Assembly: GCA_017506865.1 (NCBI GenBank)
Contig: JAFCMP010000518.1
Span: 372,001 to 436,000, forward strand
Direction of reading: 5' to 3'
Length of the DNA: 64,000 bases
From: Tribonema minus
Taxonomy: Eukaryota; Sar; Xanthophyceae; Tribonematales; Tribonemataceae
A model generated the notes under the pieces. It was given only the letters and a program-made list of their open reading frames with translations, searched no databases and was not told the origin of the DNA. A program made the position numbers and the translations under genes. This document shows positions 21,175 to 31,250 of the stretch, one piece after another (the stretch's first letter is position 1; each line of letters starts with the position of its first letter).

Positions 21175-22454
21175 GGAGCTCCTGGCCTGAGCTTGCTATG
21201 CTATGAGGGCTGCGGGCAGCAAGCTGCTGCGAAGTTTTGCAGCCTGCTGACAAAGCAACCGTGAGGAAGGAACCCCCCCCTTCCTTGTCAACAAGCTCAA
21301 ATGCAAACTTCAACACCAAAACTTCAACTTCAACTCTTTCGAAACTGGGTGGTGGTGGTGGCTCGCCACAAAGGGCCTAGAGGGGCATGCCCTGCCGCTG
21401 TGCTGCACTTGGCGGCCTTTTTTAAGATATGCGCCGGTGCCTGCCCGCCTTGGATGCTTGTTGACGTCTGCTAGGGTAGGGTTCTTGGGCATGTTTTTTT
21501 TACAGGTCCCCACAAGTGCTCCCACGCATGAGCAAATGCCGGGGGGGGGGGCAGCCGGCGGTCAAGCGCACTGTGCTTCTTCACCATTTCTGTACTTTTA
21601 TTCCTGCATTGTACATGAATTCCAGCCTGTACATCTTCAAACTTGTCCTATGTGCATCCACATCATTGAATGCCGACGAGTCGACTGCGTTCTAGGCAAA
21701 AAGCAGTCCGCTAGGACACAAGCAGTGCATGCATGCATACCACAGTACTTTCAAAGTATCGCCAGGACCAAGAGTTCCACTTTGACGCATAAGCAACAGC
21801 GGTTCTGCAAAGCTGACCTCACTGCCACAGCAACGGCACAGTAACGGCACTGGTAATTATATAGCAACATGCGGCATGACCCACTTGACGGCAGTGACAC
21901 ACTTGACAGCAGAAATGCAACACAGGCAGCGATGCAAAAATACTTGCACCTAGCCGCAGGCTTTCAAGTATCATTGTGCAGGAACCCTTCACCATCCAGC
22001 AGCATGCTCAAGCGCAACTACTACAGTCTCTGTCGTCGTGGACGCAGGAGCAGTGTGAATGCAGCCTGATGCAAACAGACTTGTGCAAGCACGTGGTGGC
22101 TTGGCTGCTGTGCTGACGAAGCTATTCGGGACGCAGGCTGTGCGCTGTCATCTCATGTAGGTGCCCAACCCAATTGTACAAGGCATCTGATGCGCCACGC
22201 TATGCCAGCTATGCACACGCGGCTTGGTAGGGCGGACTGCCTGCCAATCGGCAGATCCCCTGCTTCATGCCTGAGGTTAACGTCGCAAGTGGATGCCCTG
22301 CTTCGCAAATTGTGTCCGGTGTTGATGCGCCCAGCACCTGTTGCTGCAGCTTCGGCTACATGACACTAGATACTCAATCCCCAACGCTGCGTGTCGTGCG
22401 CCAACCAATGTACAAAGCTCAGCCACGGCGGTTCAAAAGCGCTGCTTGGCCAAC
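21175..22454. other. Intergenic region between PSMB3 and CIAO2B
   Basis: The PSMB3 upstream side contains AACTTCAACACC...AACTTCAACTTCAAC at 21307-21337, a candidate promoter word. A possible plus-strand exon, 21982-22116, follows TCATTGTGCAG, reads EPFTIQQHAQAQLLQSLSSW... and ends in TGA; it is not recognised. Nothing else is clear. Confidence 0.3.
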
Positions 22455-22677
22455 TGCTCTGAGCACTGCTGCTCAGCACCACTGCTGAGCCAGACGCTCT
22501 GAGTAGCTCTGAGCACTGCTGCTCACACAGCGTCACCAGAAGCAGCACTGCTCAGCCGATCGTTCTGAGCATCGCTGCTGAGCAATCGCTCGAGGCAACG
22601 TCCCGCCGATCCCTGGTAGCAGCTATGCTCAGCCTGTATGTCTGAGCTGACCCCCCAATAAGTTTGAGCGCTGCTGC
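22455..22677 (-). repeat. Array derived from the 3' end of the CIAO2B coding region
   Basis: Words of the type GCTCTGAGCACTGCTGCTCAGC recur six or more times. They match the end of the last CIAO2B exon and its stop (minus strand GCTCAGAGCGATCGCTGA and following bases). The array lies immediately beyond the stop codon, so edge duplication here involves an exon-to-3' UTR border rather than a splice site. The units are partly self-complementary. Confidence 0.7.
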
Positions 22678-25600
22678 TCAGCGATCGCTCTGAGCGATGC
22701 ACTTGTTGACGACGCCGATGAGATGGGCATTCTCAAGCGCCGCCGCGACGCGCTCCTTATCATTCAGCTGCTTGTTCACTGCGAGCGGGTAGCAGGCGCA
22801 TCATAACAGCAACAACAGATATCACGAACGTTAAGTCTGGTGTGATCCCCTTGCTATAATCAAACCCAACAGTGCGCTCAACACTGCGTGTGATCACATC
22901 GTGCCTTTCCATGACCATCGCTGTGTGAGACCTGTTCACCTAGCGACTGTACTCAACTACATTGAACTCCAGAGTGGTGCGCTTTCATTCCGCTGCGTGT
23001 TCATGGCGCGAGGGCAGCAAATGCAGCGGAGCGAACAGCAGCCGACGTCACCGCTGATCACAAAGTGACAACGTGCCGTCGCTCAGATGGGGTATATACG
23101 GACATTGGTTATGATCAAATAGTTGATGCTGACGCGCACCTCAAAGCTCTCACTACAGAATAATTGTTGCTCATAAGCTAGCGACCTAGTGTAACTTCAA
23201 GTCAAGCATTCGGCGTAACTATTTCCGCGCTGTCCCTGCGTGCTGCGATGAGTTTTTCACATCATGCTGATAGCAGCCCTAAAGCACAGCGCGGCAGGTT
23301 GCGCTACTCTAGTTGCCAAGCCTTCAAATACAGGTGCATTACTCGCCTGCAGCCCGAGTGACCACATCATCAACTACAGGTGGGGAAAGTCAATATGGAC
23401 TTCAAGTTGACGTGCCGCACCTGCGTGCTCTGATGAATGCGTCCCGGGGCTGATGCTGACGCGCACCTTGAAGCACAATAACAGGTTGCGCACCTCTAAC
23501 CTTACAGTTGGCAAACACATGTGTATTTACCGCCTGCAGCCAAGTGACCGTATGCAACACTTGGGGTGGAAACAATTATAAACTTCAAGTTGACGTGCCA
23601 AACCTGCGTGCTCCGATGCGTGCGTCCCGGGGCTGATGCTGACGCGCACCTTGAAGCGCGGCGGCAGGCTGCGCAGCAGCTTGACGCGTATGCAGAGTCC
23701 AATGAGCGTTGCCATGCTGCAGTGAGGTATGGTTGGTGTGAAGCGCACGTCTACAGCGCTGCTGCCGTCATCCACTTCAATCTGGTCCAGCTGCGGGGCA
23801 GCGGAGATAGGGTGCGTTTGGTTATCAGGTTTAGGGCGAGGGTTACACAGCCCAGCATTTAGGGTCGCAGTTAGTGGAACACACTTCTACAGCATTGCTG
23901 CCGTCGTCCACCTCAATCTGGTCCAGCTGCGGGGCGGCAGAGATAGGGTACCAATGAGCATCAGGGTTTGGATTAGGGCTAGGGCTTGGCAGCCCAGCAA
24001 TTGGGATTTAAGGTAGTGAAGCGCACGTGTACAGCACTGCTGCCGTCGCCCATCTCGATCTGGTGGGTATGTATAGGTGTTAGAATACGCAGCCCAGCAG
24101 TTAAGAGTTAGACTAGTGGAGCACACAGCTGCCGCGCTGCTGCTGTCATCCATTTCTGTCTGATCAGCTGCAGCGCGGCAGATATATATGTAAGCATGGG
24201 GGGTATCTAAAAGTATGTGCAGCCCGGCATTTAGAGTTACTGTCAGGGTTAGCGCACGCCCACCACGCTGCTGTCGCTGTCCTCCACAATGCGATTGCGC
24301 TGCAACGCAGCAGCAACATAGGTAGGTAAAGGTATGCACAACACGAGGTCAGTGACAGCAGCCAATGATGGCAAAAAGTGCAGCGGTTAGCGTTTGCACA
24401 CATGGTCATGGGTCACAATGGTTACTGAGCACCGGACGCTGGACAAATAGTGCGCAAGTTGATGCATCTAAATGAAATATTTGGCATGCTGACGATCATC
24501 AGGCTGCCACCAGTGCCATATATACAAGAGCGCAGCATCACAGAGTGAGTGCCCCGTATGAGCTGAGTGAACAGCAATACTCAGCCATAGCAATACCAAG
24601 GAAAACACATGTCGGCGAGATGGCCAAAGCCATGTCATCTTCAGCTTTGTCGCCTCCTGTAACACTGAAAGCTGTTGCTACCAACAGTAGATTGTACGCC
24701 TTTACGGCAATTGGCATGACACTCAGGCCTCATACTTTGTGTCGCGTCAGCCGCTATTTTGGCGCAAATCACCGCTCTCCGAGTGTCGTGACAGAAGCTG
24801 GTCATTTGGCTTAGGCAGCACCCGTTGTGAGGCTGGCTGCTCCAGTGCCATATAGAAGGGGAAGTAGAAGTCATTAGGTCCTTCAATGTCTACAGTGCCT
24901 CCAGTGTCTTCTGCTCGCTCGTTGGCTGCATGCTCATGTTTCAAGAAAGGCCGATAACAAAGGGGGTGTCAATCTGTTCAGCTAACCGGCTCCCCCGGGT
25001 AAAAGCCGATCAGTTGGCTTAGCCGGGTTCAGCCGACAACTATGATGGAAACGATTCAAAAGATTGTCGAGCTCTAGGTAACAAGGAGTGGTTGGCCGCA
25101 AGTGCCTTCCACCAATAACCGTGGTCGCCGCTGCTGCAGCAATTGGCCACGAGTCAAACAGTAACACCGTATCCACTAGTCAAAAATACTTCTGTGTGCA
25201 AGCTTTTAGCGTTCGACGCGTGGGTGTTCGGTATTGGAAAGGTCTCAAAGGTTGGGTAGGCCAGCTCCAGCTGGTTAGCCCAACACAGGAGGTTCAGCAG
25301 CCACTGATGATGACAATCGCTTGTAGACGTCAACTGCCAGCAAGCAGTGTTGACCGTGTCAATTGGGAACAGCTCGTGAGTTTTAGGTACCCAAGCCTAC
25401 TTCACGTATTATGTGCCTTCACAAGAAGTGTTGGTCTGGTGACAACGCACGGTTGCATAACCATCCGACAACAATCACTCACCGTAGCGACCTGCAGCTG
25501 CTCCAGCGTGAGAGGATGTTCGGGGTCGTTGACATGCCTGATCAGCTCAAATATTTCCGCTGCATCGATCTCATCCCTAGCTCCAATCTCATCGTCCTCG

Positions 25601-25689
25601 TCCAGCAAGCTTAGATCCTTCTCTTTGCGGCTGGCCACTCGAGGGGCGAACACAGTGGGGTTAGGATTCTGCTTCTCTCCGAGATCCAT
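22678..25689 (-). CDS. CIAO2B: CIAO2B (FAM96B/MIP18), cytosolic Fe-S targeting factor
   Basis: Exons 25689-25483 (69 codons), 23790-23604 and 22778-22678 join in phase to 164 residues; the human protein has 163. The N-terminal exon contains [20 protein letters not shown] and PLTLEQLQV, matching the human [27 protein letters not shown] region. The second contains [20 protein letters not shown] and [20 protein letters not shown], and the third [20 protein letters not shown]. The reactive Cys of the family (HCSM) falls at residue 93, as in human. The protein works with CIAO1 and MMS19 to insert Fe-S clusters into cytosolic and nuclear proteins, including DNA polymerases and helicases. The exon 1 donor was set at ACG-GTGAGTG because this keeps a gap-free alignment with the family. 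Exon 2 is flanked on both sides by arrays of its own edges. Confidence 0.95.
23205..23603 (-). repeat. Donor-side copies of CIAO2B exon 2
   Basis: The real donor is at 23604. Decayed copies end near 23427 and 23239. The copy at 23395-23490 shares GACTTCAAGTTGACGTGCC, CCTGCGTGCTC(C/T)GATG and CCGGGGCTGATGCTGACG with the true exon end and intron start, at a period of about 180 bp. Confidence 0.8.
23791..24310 (-). repeat. Acceptor-side ladder before CIAO2B exon 2
   Basis: The true acceptor is at 23790. Copies of CTGCTGCCGTC.TCCAC.TCAATCTGG(TCC), with GCTGCGGGGC.GC as the minus-strand acceptor region, lie near 23935, 24060, 24160 and 24280. They are separated by intron DNA with TAGGGTTAGGGTT-type words and GCAGCCCAGCA. 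Divergence grows with distance from the exon. Confidence 0.85.
25020..25145 (-). repeat. Interspersed repeat family, copy 3 (reverse)
   Basis: The reverse complement contains GTGGCCAATTGCTGCAGCAG, then a CGGCGACCACGGTTATTGGT core and TGGAAGGCACTTGCGGCCAA, ending near TCGTTTCCATC. It aligns with the copies at 2185 and 32505. The flank includes TGGCTTAGCCGGGTTCAGCC, which matches an RNA polymerase III A-box word (TRGCNNAGYNGG), but no properly spaced B-box was found. Confidence 0.6.
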
Positions 25690-26884
25690 GGCTGCGGCTC
25701 GTCAAATGCCTCACCAGTGCAGGGTGTCTGCTAATGTATGTACCTCAGCTTTCTCAGCTCGAACTACTGCACACAGGTGGAACACAAAAAGAGGGACTCG
25801 CCACTTGAAGTGTCGCTTGAAGTTGTGTTTTATATTGCACGTGAGCTTGTGCAGTGGGGCGTGGTGCGAGCACGGCTAACAATGGCGAGCTTGCGCAAAT
25901 CCGAAAGCCAGCTATGACCCTAGCCAGCTGTGAAAATCACAGCTTGCATGAAACGGGCTCAAGGTTAATTTCTCATTGACAGAGACTATCCTCTGTGCCA
26001 ACTGGCCAGCAAGTCAGCAGCCTGTCGTTGTGCATGGGTCCTTGACTTGACTGACACCAGAACCTCAGTTGTACAGGTGCACTCTTCCTGTCCTTAGAAT
26101 GTACATGTTTTCATCAATGACAGTGTACTGTATGCTCACTTCATGGTGCATCATTGCAGGCAGTACGCGGCGCAACACGCAACACCTGCCTTGAGCTGCG
26201 TCAATCAGTGACTGAGCACTGTGCGCTGAGCTGAGCGCTGTGTGTCATCTTGGCAGGTGGCGCGAGGCGCTATGAGCCCATCCTCTACCGCAGCAGTGAC
26301 GCCTGTCGTGGAAGGAGTGGTGCTGCATATGCATAGATATCTCTGGCTGCGCCCGGGAGCCGTCTACAGCTAATGGCTTTGGCCGGCCGTACATGCATTG
26401 AAGCCACAAGGCAGGTATACATGTAGCACACAACTTCACACCTTGAATTCAACCTGGACTTATCATCAATTTGTGATTTCACGGTGCCTCCATGGTGCAA
26501 GCTGCGACTTGCAGCACCGACAGCTACTGGCGGCTGCGCTTGCGTTCTCAATTGATGGTGCGCAGGTGCGCAGCCAGTGTTGCAAAGTATGGAATGTACG
26601 CATATATCTGCCAGTGTGCCTCTTTGCATGCATCAGTTTGCAGTGCTATAGTATACTAATACCTCGCCAGTGATGCATCAATGAAGCCGTCAAACAAACG
26701 TGGTCCGTGGATGACACCAGCTGACACCAGGATTGGTATAAGAGTTACAGTTGCGTTGAGTGACCTGTTCATGTTCAGTAGGCATGGTTGGGGTGGTTTA
26801 ACAGTTGGTTACCAACTCAGACAGGCGCATGCAGTACGCGCTGTTCTAGCAATGTAACTGCCGTGGACTGTTGCCGTTGCACAG
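25690..26884. other. Region upstream of CIAO2B and of the topoisomerase-like exons
   Basis: CACTTGAAGTGTCGCTTGAAGTTG at 25802-25825, about 115 bp upstream of the CIAO2B start, carries the recurrent promoter-associated word. A possible short plus-strand exon near 26515-26563 (HRQLLAAALAFSIDGAQ, between TTGCAG and GTGCGC) could belong to the following gene. Otherwise I see nothing. Confidence 0.35.
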
Positions 26885-27640
26885 GTTGAAACAGCTGGCC
26901 AGCAATCGTAATGAAATCATCATGGCTACTGAGGACAGAGAGGCGGAAGCCATCAGCTGGCACCTGGTGCAGGCACTGCAGCCGAAGGTGAGGGTGCAGC
27001 TGCATTCACATACGGCAACATTGAGTCTACACGTGGCGCGCTCAGCACTGATGTAGGACTATGAGGTTCCAGTCTAGTAGGCTCCTTCTTGTGCCAATGA
27101 CAGGCACTGCAGAAGTACAAACATACGACACACTGTAATGCATTCAGTAGCGATCTTGCACTTCAGCATTTGATGACCTTGTTAGCATCGTCGTTTACGG
27201 CTAGACTCTTGTGAGCGCTTTAGTGCGCGACACCAGAGGTCTTGCGTGTTGGCTTGCATCCTAACCCTCATCCTAACACCACACCAACAGTGCGCCAAGG
27301 ATGCAGGTGTGGATTATCACATGGATTTTACAACTCTAAACCTAAGCACAGCAGGGGGGTCTTTATCCTGAACCTCGACGCTCGGCATTTGTCGTCCGCA
27401 GATGGCATGATTGCAACAAAAGCTATAGCAGAGCAAAGTTTGCGACATCAAATTGGTGGCGCTGCTTGTCATACGCTTCTCTAACTTCAAGTGAACGGTG
27501 CGTCACCCCCGTCAGGTCCCCATCAGCAGCACGGTGTTCCACAAGATTACAGGGGCGGCGACTGCTAACGCGCTTGCTGCCGTGGGCGACATTGAGTACA
27601 CGCCGCGGGAGACTCAGGAGGCGCATCACGACATCGACAG
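26885..27640 (+). CDS. Type IA topoisomerase-like fragment (Toprim region)
   Basis: Exon 26885-26987, after CACAG, encodes LKQLASNRNEIIMATEDREA followed by EAISWHLVQALQPK and ends before GTGAGG. Exon 27516 onward joins in phase 0 and encodes VPISSTVFHKITGAATANAL. Together they resemble the TopA stretch LKxALxxADxLYLATDPDREGEAIAWHL...VPVxRxVFxEIT. The family relaxes negatively supercoiled DNA through an active-site tyrosine outside this fragment. The acidic motif DPDREGE is altered here to EDREAE, one residue shorter, so the domain may be inactive, a pseudogene or a specialised paralogue. The second exon stays open to about 27690, but where it ends is unclear (GTACAA at 27641 is a weak donor). 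Other exons were not found. Confidence 0.45.
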
Positions 27641-29884
27641 GTACAAGCCCTATGAGAGGGTTAGGGAGGGTTGTGCAGTAGGGTTAGGGTCATAGGACCT
27701 CAGCCTCAATCAGGTCGCCCTTGCTCTGATTGTTTTCATTTGCATTTCAAAGGGAAAGGTATCGACCCCCTGGGTAACGGTCATGATGATAGCTGGTTGA
27801 GGATAGGTTTATCCCACAACTTCAAGAATCATTGATAGGCACTCAATGTGTTGCAAAGGTTGCAAGTGATCAGGGCAGGAAAGCAGGGATAGGCCTTAGG
27901 GTTGCACGCCGGCAATCGTGCGAGTCGTTGTTGCAATTAGGGGTTTGATGTGGAAGTATCTCCTAGACTAAGCATATGTTTCCATATTTTCCATGTATGT
28001 CTACACATATTGTGGATGGTTGCCACCCATATTTTGCGTCGTTGCACCACTTTTCAAAAGATGCTGCTTTCACTACCTGTAGTTTGGATGCTATGCGCTA
28101 GCTGCTACGACTCATTGGTGATTGTGCACTTGTCAATGCGCTCCTCGCTGACAGGATACGCATCAGCAGCATACACGCTCAACACGCCAATGACAGCAGC
28201 ACACGCGGTGTACTAGGCAGACAAGAGCTGCAGCAGCAGCCTACCTGTAACTGAGGCGCAGTGCGCGCACACAATGGGAGGAGGGGATGGCAGGGGACAC
28301 TATTGCTGTGCTGGTTGAGCTGCCACAGTGAGGCACACGGTGGTAATGTTACTCACATGCTCGCTGACGACTACGATATGTCCGTTTGTCTGATGTGGGT
28401 ACACTAAATAAACCGCTAGGGCTGGGAGGTGCACCATGGTGAGAGGGATGGACAACTTCAAGTTTGAGGGACGCTGCAGATAAAAAAGCATTTGAACGAG
28501 TATCTATTGAGCATGATGATGTGCACACTGTAGTCATCACGCAGATGCAAGACATACATGTAGACGGACGAGTGCACGTGCACCGCACACGTGAAACTAA
28601 GTAGCATGCAAAAAGTAAAGAGAGCAGCGCTGACATTACCACAATACACTCAAATATACATGTGCTGAAATCACGGCATTTATGGTGTGTCTGCGAGCGC
28701 GCATGCTTTCAATGCATGCACGTATTTTCATATGATTGAATTCGAACATGTGCATACACTGCGCAGTCTGCGTTCGTCATGCTACCTTGCAAGTACATGC
28801 CGCTTCGCCTGCATGCACAGACGGGCCCTGTGCGGCGTGCCACAAGGTATCATGCTGTAGCCGTCGCATGCTTGTATGCCCTGCTCAATGTGCTCCTGAT
28901 TGGCCCATGCATAAGGCGAACACCATACCCAAGGCGTGGCTCCATCACCCTTGCTCATATGTGTACGCCTCTAGCGGGTCTTCGTGCTGAGCTCTGTGGA
29001 ACCCCAACCTTACTAGTAGACCCCTTGGTTCATGTACACGAGGTACTGTGTAGAGGGTCTGTCAGGGCATTCTCCCCCTACCTCGTAAGCATGCACATGG
29101 CAATGCCCCAGCAACCCCCCCCCCCCCCCCCCCCGTGCACCCATCTGCACATGTCGATTTGTATGCAGCTTGAAAGTTCAGCATCAGCACTCATCATTCA
29201 TACTTCGCAGTACGATATATGACAATATGACTGGGATCCCTTGTCGGCAGTTGCTTCCCTCCAGTTGCATCTGTTTGGTGCCAGTGCACGTTCTTCACCA
29301 TATACATTGCTGGCTGCGCATTAATGACGATTGTCGACTTCATTGGTGCCTGCGTGTGGTTAATATACATACTTCTATGTGACACAGTGTCAGGCTCACA
29401 TTGTACAGAAGTTTTGTTCAGTGTGCGCTGCATGCAGTGCGTGTGCGGTGATATGCAGTGCAGCGTTGTGCAGGCAAGATTTGATCATTACAGCCCTTTG
29501 TTGCTCGAGGATCCTGCTGCAACCATGGCACAGGCTGCTGACGCAGCGACAGTGACCGCAGGTCCCCCGCGCGCCGCGCCATTGAGTCTATCCACGCTGC
29601 GGCGCCGTTGTGCACGCCGCCTGCACCGTTCACCACACTCCTGTGTACATGTGGCATGGCCACAGAGCATGACGTGTGATCGACGAAAGATAGTACCAGA
29701 ACTTTCCCGCAAACGCAAGAAACGTTTTGCCGTTGACGTTAACGGCTTGAAGTTGAAGGAGGGGCCACGCGACCAGCAACGGCAGCAACGGCAGCCCCAG
29801 GCACCCAGAGTGCTAGCGCGCCTTCATCAATCACTCTTACCGCCTCGAAAGCACAGCGTCTGAAACCCGAAAGCGTAATCAGAC
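27641..29884. other. Region without a firm gene
   Basis: 28736-28849 (+) is open and Cys-rich (CIHCAVCVRHATLQVHAASP...CAACHK before GTATCA). 29525-29863 (+) is an open frame of 112 codons starting MAQAADAATVTAGPPRAAPL. It is basic, has KRKKR, and ends just before the next gene, so it may be a small gene or leader DNA. A run of C lies at 29117-29134. GCTTGAAGTTGAAGG at 29747 precedes the next gene by about 140 bp. None of these is recognised. Confidence 0.3.
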
Positions 29885-31250
29885 ATGATGGGAGCGCGCA
29901 TCCTGCTCTGCTTCGCCATGGCCCTCACCACCGCGTACAGCTGCACGACAGAGGTGTGGCAGGCTGGCGGCGTGAAGAAATGCGTTGACCCCTGCGACTA
30001 CAGCAATGTCGTCTGGGACAGGCAGGGTGAGTGCAGATTCTGATGCTTAATTCAGCTACTGATTCCGGGCCTGCGTGAATGTTCTACTCGAAGCTGTGCA
30101 TCAGTGTGACCTCGAGTAAGTTTCGCGCTGCAGCGCACCATAAGTTGCGGTAGGCGACTGGCAGCGCTCGCACCTGGCTCCGCGGAACCACACTGCATCA
30201 ACAATCCGGTTCGAGCTCAGGCTTTGCAATTCGTCTGCTGCCTGCCACAGGTAATGCGATCTGCCTGCAGTACCAGCTGACTTCAGGCGGTAAACAGATC
30301 TGGTGAGAGGCATATACAAGGTCTTTGGTTGTGTAGGCCAAGACTTGGTCTGAATACACATGTAGCAGCCACTTCAATGCCAGCACAGTCGCAGGCTGAG
30401 CCTGTCTGCAGTACATTTGATTGGCTGCTGAAGCATCTACTTGCCAATCGATGACGTTTGCTCAAGAATTCTCTAGACTAGAGCGAGCATCAGGATGCAT
30501 GCTGATTTAAGAGGCAACAATTTTGCCGCTGCGGATCTGCTGTTTTCTTTGTGCAGCAGTATAACATCTGTTATCGACGATTGTTCATGCGCACGCCCTG
30601 GAATGCCTTAAGTGTCGCCCGCTGTGCATCAGTTGTTACAGGCCCGGGGGCTTAGTGCACCACGTAAACAGATATATCCACGTCAAGCCTTGAAGCATTC
30701 AAGTAAAGCAATCAAGTATTGCCATTGCTACTATGTGAGATAGGGATGCGGCGCTGGACTGCGGCTGTTACATCGCAGCAGCAAACGAATCGGTGATCAA
30801 CGTGTATGCTGCAGCACGTTCAAGCTTCGCACCTTGCTGCATGCCCATGTTGATGGTACTCCTGCATGATCGTAGCGAACAAACATGGCTAGCAATGAAT
30901 CCAGAACTCTTTTTCACAGCAGCTTCTGGCATATGCAGCGGCTCACAGCAAAGCTAAGCATCCTCATGCACTGTGGCACCGCTTCAAGTTCTACTAGTAG
31001 TTCCTCACACTGTGGCAATATATTGCGACGTCATGTCTACTGCCGCAGCCCGTGGTCCAACATTGCGTACGACTTCGACGGCACGCCGCTCTGCATTGCC
31101 TCGTTGAACAACTGCGAGCTGTGCAAATCCTCGAGCATTGCCTACGACCACAACCACAAGCCCGTGTGCGTGCCCACGAGCCGTGGCTACAGCTGCCCCC
31201 CCGAGAACATCAGGTACAACGCATCGCACGACCCCTACTGCACCGTGTGA
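29885..31250 (+). CDS. Secreted protein with four C-x14-C repeats, three exons
   Basis: Exons 29885-30026, 30251-30302 and 31049-31250 join in phase (1, then 2) to 131 residues and TGA. Residues 1-19 (MMGARILLCFAMALTTAYS) are a clear signal peptide. The mature part holds four 16-residue units that each start and end with Cys: CDYSNVVWDRQGNAIC (37-52), CPWSNIAYDFDGTPLC (65-80), CKSSSIAYDHNHKPVC (90-105) and CPPENIRYNASHDPYC (114-129). The consensus is C-x2-[SE]-[NS]-[IV]-x-[YW]-[DN]-x6-C. The first unit is split across exons 1 and 2, and the Cys that opens the second is split across exons 2 and 3; both read correctly only with these splice sites, which supports the model. I do not recognise the family. 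It is likely a small disulfide-rich extracellular or vacuolar protein. An alternative start three bases downstream is equivalent. Confidence 0.8.
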
